This document shows, piece by piece, positions 35,601-64,000 of a stretch of DNA of 64,000 bases (position 1 is its first letter; each line of letters starts with the position of its first letter). The position numbers and the translations under genes are program-made. The stretch comes from Dirofilaria immitis (Eukaryota; Nematoda; Chromadorea; Rhabditida; Onchocercidae), in NCBI GenBank assembly GCA_024305405.1, contig JAKNDB010000096.1, positions 372,001 to 436,000 of the forward strand, given 5' to 3'. The notes below the pieces were generated by a model. That model was not told the origin of the DNA. It was given only the letters and a program-made list of their open reading frames with translations, and ran no database searches.

Positions 35601-36843
35601 TATGTGCGATTTTAAGGTTTGTCTGCTTCCTTCTGCTAAAAGTATGTTACGGATAGGTCAAATGTTATCAGTGAAAAGTAAATGATAAAGATGATAAATA
35701 AATAAATTCAGATTCGTGTTATGGGTAACGTACATCAACATACCATTCAATGCGTTTTGATGGCAAATATGTTCAACGAGAAGATATATATTGCTTTATG
35801 GTGGTGGCTTCTTATCCTAATAACATTAACAATTATCAACTTATTCTATTGGTTTTATAGTGCTAAATTCGAATACTTCAAATTATCGCTTTCTAATTGA
35901 ACTTGTCGAACTTGGTGTTAGTATAATTTAAATAAATTATATTTTTTACTATTTGCATATATCATCACATCATATCGCAAAAATGCTCATTCTCTTCTTT
36001 GTCTAAAACATATTTTGCGATAGATAAATAATAGTTAATATTCAGTAATTTAATCTTTGCTTAAATGTTTGCGATTTTTTTTTTTTTAGCAACCGAAAAA
36101 AGTAATGACTTGTCATTACATAGAGATGTTTATTAAGCGATTTATTGGTGATACTACATTGGTATTAAGGTTGGTGATGCAAAATGCTGGCGAATTAATC
36201 GCTAGTAATATCGCTGCTCGTCTATTTGACATTTTAGTCGATGAATGGTAAATTCAATTATCCTTTCCGGAAAATAATCCATCAATTTAATAAATTCAAT
36301 TATCCTTTCCGGAAAATAATCCATCAATTTAATAGATTCAATTATCCTTTCCGGAAAATAATCCATCAATTTAATTTTAATACTTTAATCTTTAATATAA
36401 AAAAAATATTATATTCATTCGATTAATATATGCAAAATGCTATTATGAATATAAAACATAGTTTATTTTCCTTCAGTTTATTTTCAAAAAAAAAAAAAAA
36501 AATGATTTACGACGAAATATAGAGAAAATATTTTTCACTAAAATAGTCAATTAATATTTTTCATATTCTATGATAGCATAAGATTATCAGGTATAATATG
36601 ATAAGTTTTGAAGATTTGCTCTTTATATTTGATACAAAAAATTATATTCTTAGTTTCTTAATCACTCAAAATAATATCATAGTTTAATTTTTCCGGGAAA
36701 AAAAAATTTAATAGTATGAGCACTTCATATTTAAAATAAAAACTTATTGCAGTGAAACAAAATCTAAAAAAGATCAGCAACCATCTAAGTTATCAACTCC
36801 AACCACCACAATTCAAGCAAGAAATGAAGCAATTCAAGTTTGA
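32611..36843 (+). CDS. Innexin gap-junction channel subunit
   Basis: Four-pass membrane protein forming invertebrate gap junctions. Nine exons: 32611-32739, 34291-34467, 34646-34727, 34881-35058, 35285-35360, 35497-35616, 35712-35914, 36090-36247, 36753-36843. N-terminus: YEEDSIDRLNYHVTTLILLL (TM1). Extracellular loop 1 carries two cysteines (PIQCWLPAEL, YCFVENTYYIPL), followed by the hallmark YYQWVPF and TM2 (FTLMLQAFSFVIPHVFWRML). TM3 is YLSTIYLITKLLFVGNAIIQ. Loop 2 has TWKNTGLFPRVTMCDFKIR, MGNVHQHTIQCVL and NMFNEKIYIALWWWL into TM4. The cytoplasmic tail has FIKRFIGDTTLVLRLV and MQNAGELIASNIA. One base is missing at the TT of 35897-35898; restored, the length is 404 aa. The specific inx orthologue cannot be named from sequence alone. 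Intron 1 is 1.55 kb; intron 8 opens with a 42-bp triplicated repeat. Confidence 0.93.
33680..33696. repeat. Short (GA)n tract in innexin intron 1
   Basis: agagagagagagagaga within the 1.55-kb first intron. Simple repeat with no other assignment. Confidence 0.85.
36250..36375. repeat. 42-bp tandem repeat, three copies, in innexin intron 8
   Basis: Units 36250-36291, 36292-36333 and 36334-36375 are nearly identical, and each contains the palindrome tttccggaaa. The array begins 3 nt after the exon 8 end at 36247, covering the 5' splice-site region. An open frame through it is a repeat artefact. Confidence 0.95.
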
Positions 36844-38572
36844 TTTTTTGTCATTTCATTTCAAATTTCTTGCCGCCTTCACATATGTTCCCGGTTTCAT
36901 TTTCAAATGTATTGTCGAATTTTTGAATATTGAAATCGAGAAATATTGTAATGTAAGATATTTTCATTTCTATAATTAATTTATGAATCTCTTTTTGCCT
37001 CATTCTGTAATACATAATCCATTTTAGATTCTGAAAAATGAAGCAAAAAAACATTGCATAATCCATTTTAAACTCTGAAAAATGAAGCAAAAAAAAAAAC
37101 ATTCCGAAAAATTAGACCTGAAATGAATCATCCAATGTAGTTCTGCTTTTTTTTTTTAAAACATTAATACAGTATCTCTTAAAAAGTTAATCTTAAACTA
37201 TTTGTTTAAAATATTTCAAATGTGTTTCATAATTTAAAAAAAAAAAAAAAAAAGGAAAAATGCTTCAGAACAAGTATTAAATTAAAAAATAAAAAAAAAT
37301 TACAACAGATATTTAACAATTAATGGAAAAAATAAAATAAAGAATTAAGCCAATTTTAAATCTAATATACGGTATCACAGTTAGCTTTAACGATTGAAGT
37401 TTCTTCTCTGATATACAGTAGGATGATGAATTGAAAATTGTTCAAATTATTGCTTATTAAAAATGATAATGAAAAATTATATTATTGTTATTGCACACAC
37501 ATACAGAGACAGAATATGAAAATATTTAAAATAAGAAAAAATTGATACAAAGTGAAATGGGGAAAAAAAAACAAAACAAAATTAATGCAACGTTGAAACA
37601 TTTTCTTAATTATGTTTCTCTCGTTATACCAAAAAAAAAAAATAAAAAATAAAAACAAAAATCATAAAAATAAATAAACAAGTATTGGAAATGAAGCATA
37701 AAGAAAAGAAAAAAAACCCGCAATATGAAATAATAGTAATAGTGATGAGTTTAGTTGAATGGTACAAAATATGAAATTAAAAGATTTTAATTGAAAAGGA
37801 AAAAAAAATTAGATGTTACCGGATCTCACTATAATACCATTCATCCATCCATCCATCAAACAAAATTTTCAGAATCAAACACTTCTGTTTGATTGAAGCA
37901 AGTGAAGAATAGAAGAATGAGAATCATGATAGAGCATGAATAATAAGAAAGAATAGCAGTTTTGTGGAAGAATGCAAACAATAATAATATTAGCAATTTT
38001 AATTCCTTATTTTCTTTCTTTTTCTTCTCTTTGAAGTTGTCATAGATTTGAACTTTTCATAGCAGTAAAAATATACAAGATAACGAGCATAGCAATAAGT
38101 TACTTGATTATACAAAAATGAAGCAAGACCAAACGAGGGGATATGAGAGAAGAAAATAGAATGTTTGGAAAAAAAAGAAAAACTTAAAATAAGTAAAGTA
38201 AGGTGTTGCTTAAGTCAAGAATTCTCGAAATTTATTAATATCATGGAAATTCATTTCATTGCAATAAAATGGTATAACAAATGTTTAAATGAATTTCTCA
38301 GAAAAGGATTAAGAAAATAGAGATGAACAAAATCAAATGAATCGATGAACTTGTAGCAAAATTGAAATTCGAATAAGAATAATCTTTTCATTCTACTGAA
38401 CGGAAAAAGCATCAGATAATCATAATTACAACGGATATCTTTTTCACTGATTGCGAATAAAAAAATAAAACACACAGCAAGCATCAAAGCTTTTGGAATC
38501 CATCGAAATCAACAGTAAACTATTTTGGTTTATTTAAACCTGTTTAGTATCGAACAAGACTTGCATTTTCTA
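36844..38572. other. Tail-to-tail intergenic region innexin / DAPK
   Basis: 1.7 kb of very A-rich DNA with many poly(A) runs and a 44-bp direct duplication (37013-37103). No coding exon on either strand; it includes both 3' UTRs. Confidence 0.55.
37013..37103. repeat. 44-47-bp direct duplication
   Basis: Copies begin at 37013 and 37057 with cataatccatttta and continue through ctgaaaaatgaagcaaaaaa; they differ in poly(A) length. Confidence 0.85.
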
Positions 38573-63585
<25,013 letters not shown>

Positions 63586-64000
63586 CTAAAAATTAGCTCA
63601 TAAAAAAAAATGGCAAAAAAAAAAAAAAGAATATATAAGCTATTATTCATGAATAGATTAATATTAAAATAAGTTTAAAAATAAATAGCAATAAATAAAC
63701 TTGTAATTTTCAACAATTATTCAAAATTCATATAAAAGAATATATTATGATTAATAAAATGTATTGTTTAATTCTTATGAAAATTAGTTATTATTTTTAA
63801 ATGATAACTAATTTATTAATTGCCTTATCAAACATTATCCTATTATTACTGTCTTATCAATCAATATAAACATTATTCTATTAAAGGAGATAAAATTTAT
63901 ATGAAATATTTTTTCATACAAAAATAAAAAGAGAATATTTCCAGGTAAAATTAAAAAGAAAACAAAAAAAAAAAACTCTTAACAATTATGCTATCATTCG
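63586..64000. other. DAPK 5' intron running off the window
   Basis: A+T-rich, no coding exon. The first in-window kinase exon begins in mid-codon (phase 2) after a tttttag acceptor, so the exon encoding the DAPK N-terminus lies to the right. Confidence 0.7.

Noticed and set aside
36241..36426. Open frame with three 14-aa repeats
   Set aside because: It is the 42-bp intronic repeat; the frame starts inside innexin exon 8 in a different phase.

Overview
The window is eukaryotic nuclear DNA from a nematode. It is very A+T rich and gene-sparse, with protein genes split into short exons (50-280 nt), mostly TTTCAG-type acceptors, introns from under 100 nt to several kb, and many microsatellites. 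The gene set is animal-specific (innexin, syntrophin, DAP kinase, CAR-1/LSM14). From memory, orthologues of several genes (FCF1, syntrophin stn-1, IP6 kinase, NDUFS4/lpd-5, car-1, dapk-1) lie on C. elegans chromosome I, so the block probably belongs to that ancestral element. Repeat load and intron style suggest a spirurid/filarial-like worm, but the species cannot be fixed from the sequence.

Layout: 1-2.9 kb intergenic; 2.9-5.9 kb (+) pyruvate dehydrogenase phosphatase; 7.1-7.7 kb (-) SS18/SSXT; 8.7-10.0 kb (-) NDUFS4 of complex I; 10.6-12.3 kb (+) FCF1 ribosome-biogenesis PIN protein; 13.0-15.8 kb (-) syntrophin; 17.9-20.1 kb (+) inositol hexakisphosphate kinase; 21.2-23.7 kb (-) SLC35C2-like nucleotide-sugar transporter; 26.9-30.4 kb (+) CAR-1/LSM14; 32.6-36.8 kb (+) innexin; 38.6 kb to beyond the right edge (-) death-associated protein kinase, about 25 kb with kinase, calmodulin-binding, ankyrin, ROC-COR and death domains. 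All are housekeeping or metazoan signalling genes; no mobile element, CRISPR array, rRNA or tRNA was seen. The genes do not form one pathway. Complex I and the PDH phosphatase are both mitochondrial; syntrophin, innexin and DAPK are all membrane/cytoskeletal signalling parts.

The most important observation is technical. Eight of ten genes need single-base insertions, 17 in all plus one more in a candidate DAPK exon, to keep exons in frame. Every break is a one-base deficit, most at homopolymers or doubled bases. With one base restored at each, every gene model closes to a multiple of three (FCF1 198 aa, IP6K 311 aa, CAR-1 433 aa, innexin 404 aa, syntrophin 445 aa, SLC35C2 323 aa, PDP 453 aa, DAPK at least 1392 aa). 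That pattern fits deletion-biased assembly error rather than pseudogenes. I found no clearly novel biological system. The best biological leads are a candidate extra DAPK exon at 52.3-52.5 kb, an FCF1 start codon isolated on its own exon end, a possible NDUFS4-SS18 operon, and an unassigned less A+T-rich block at 17.16-17.34 kb.
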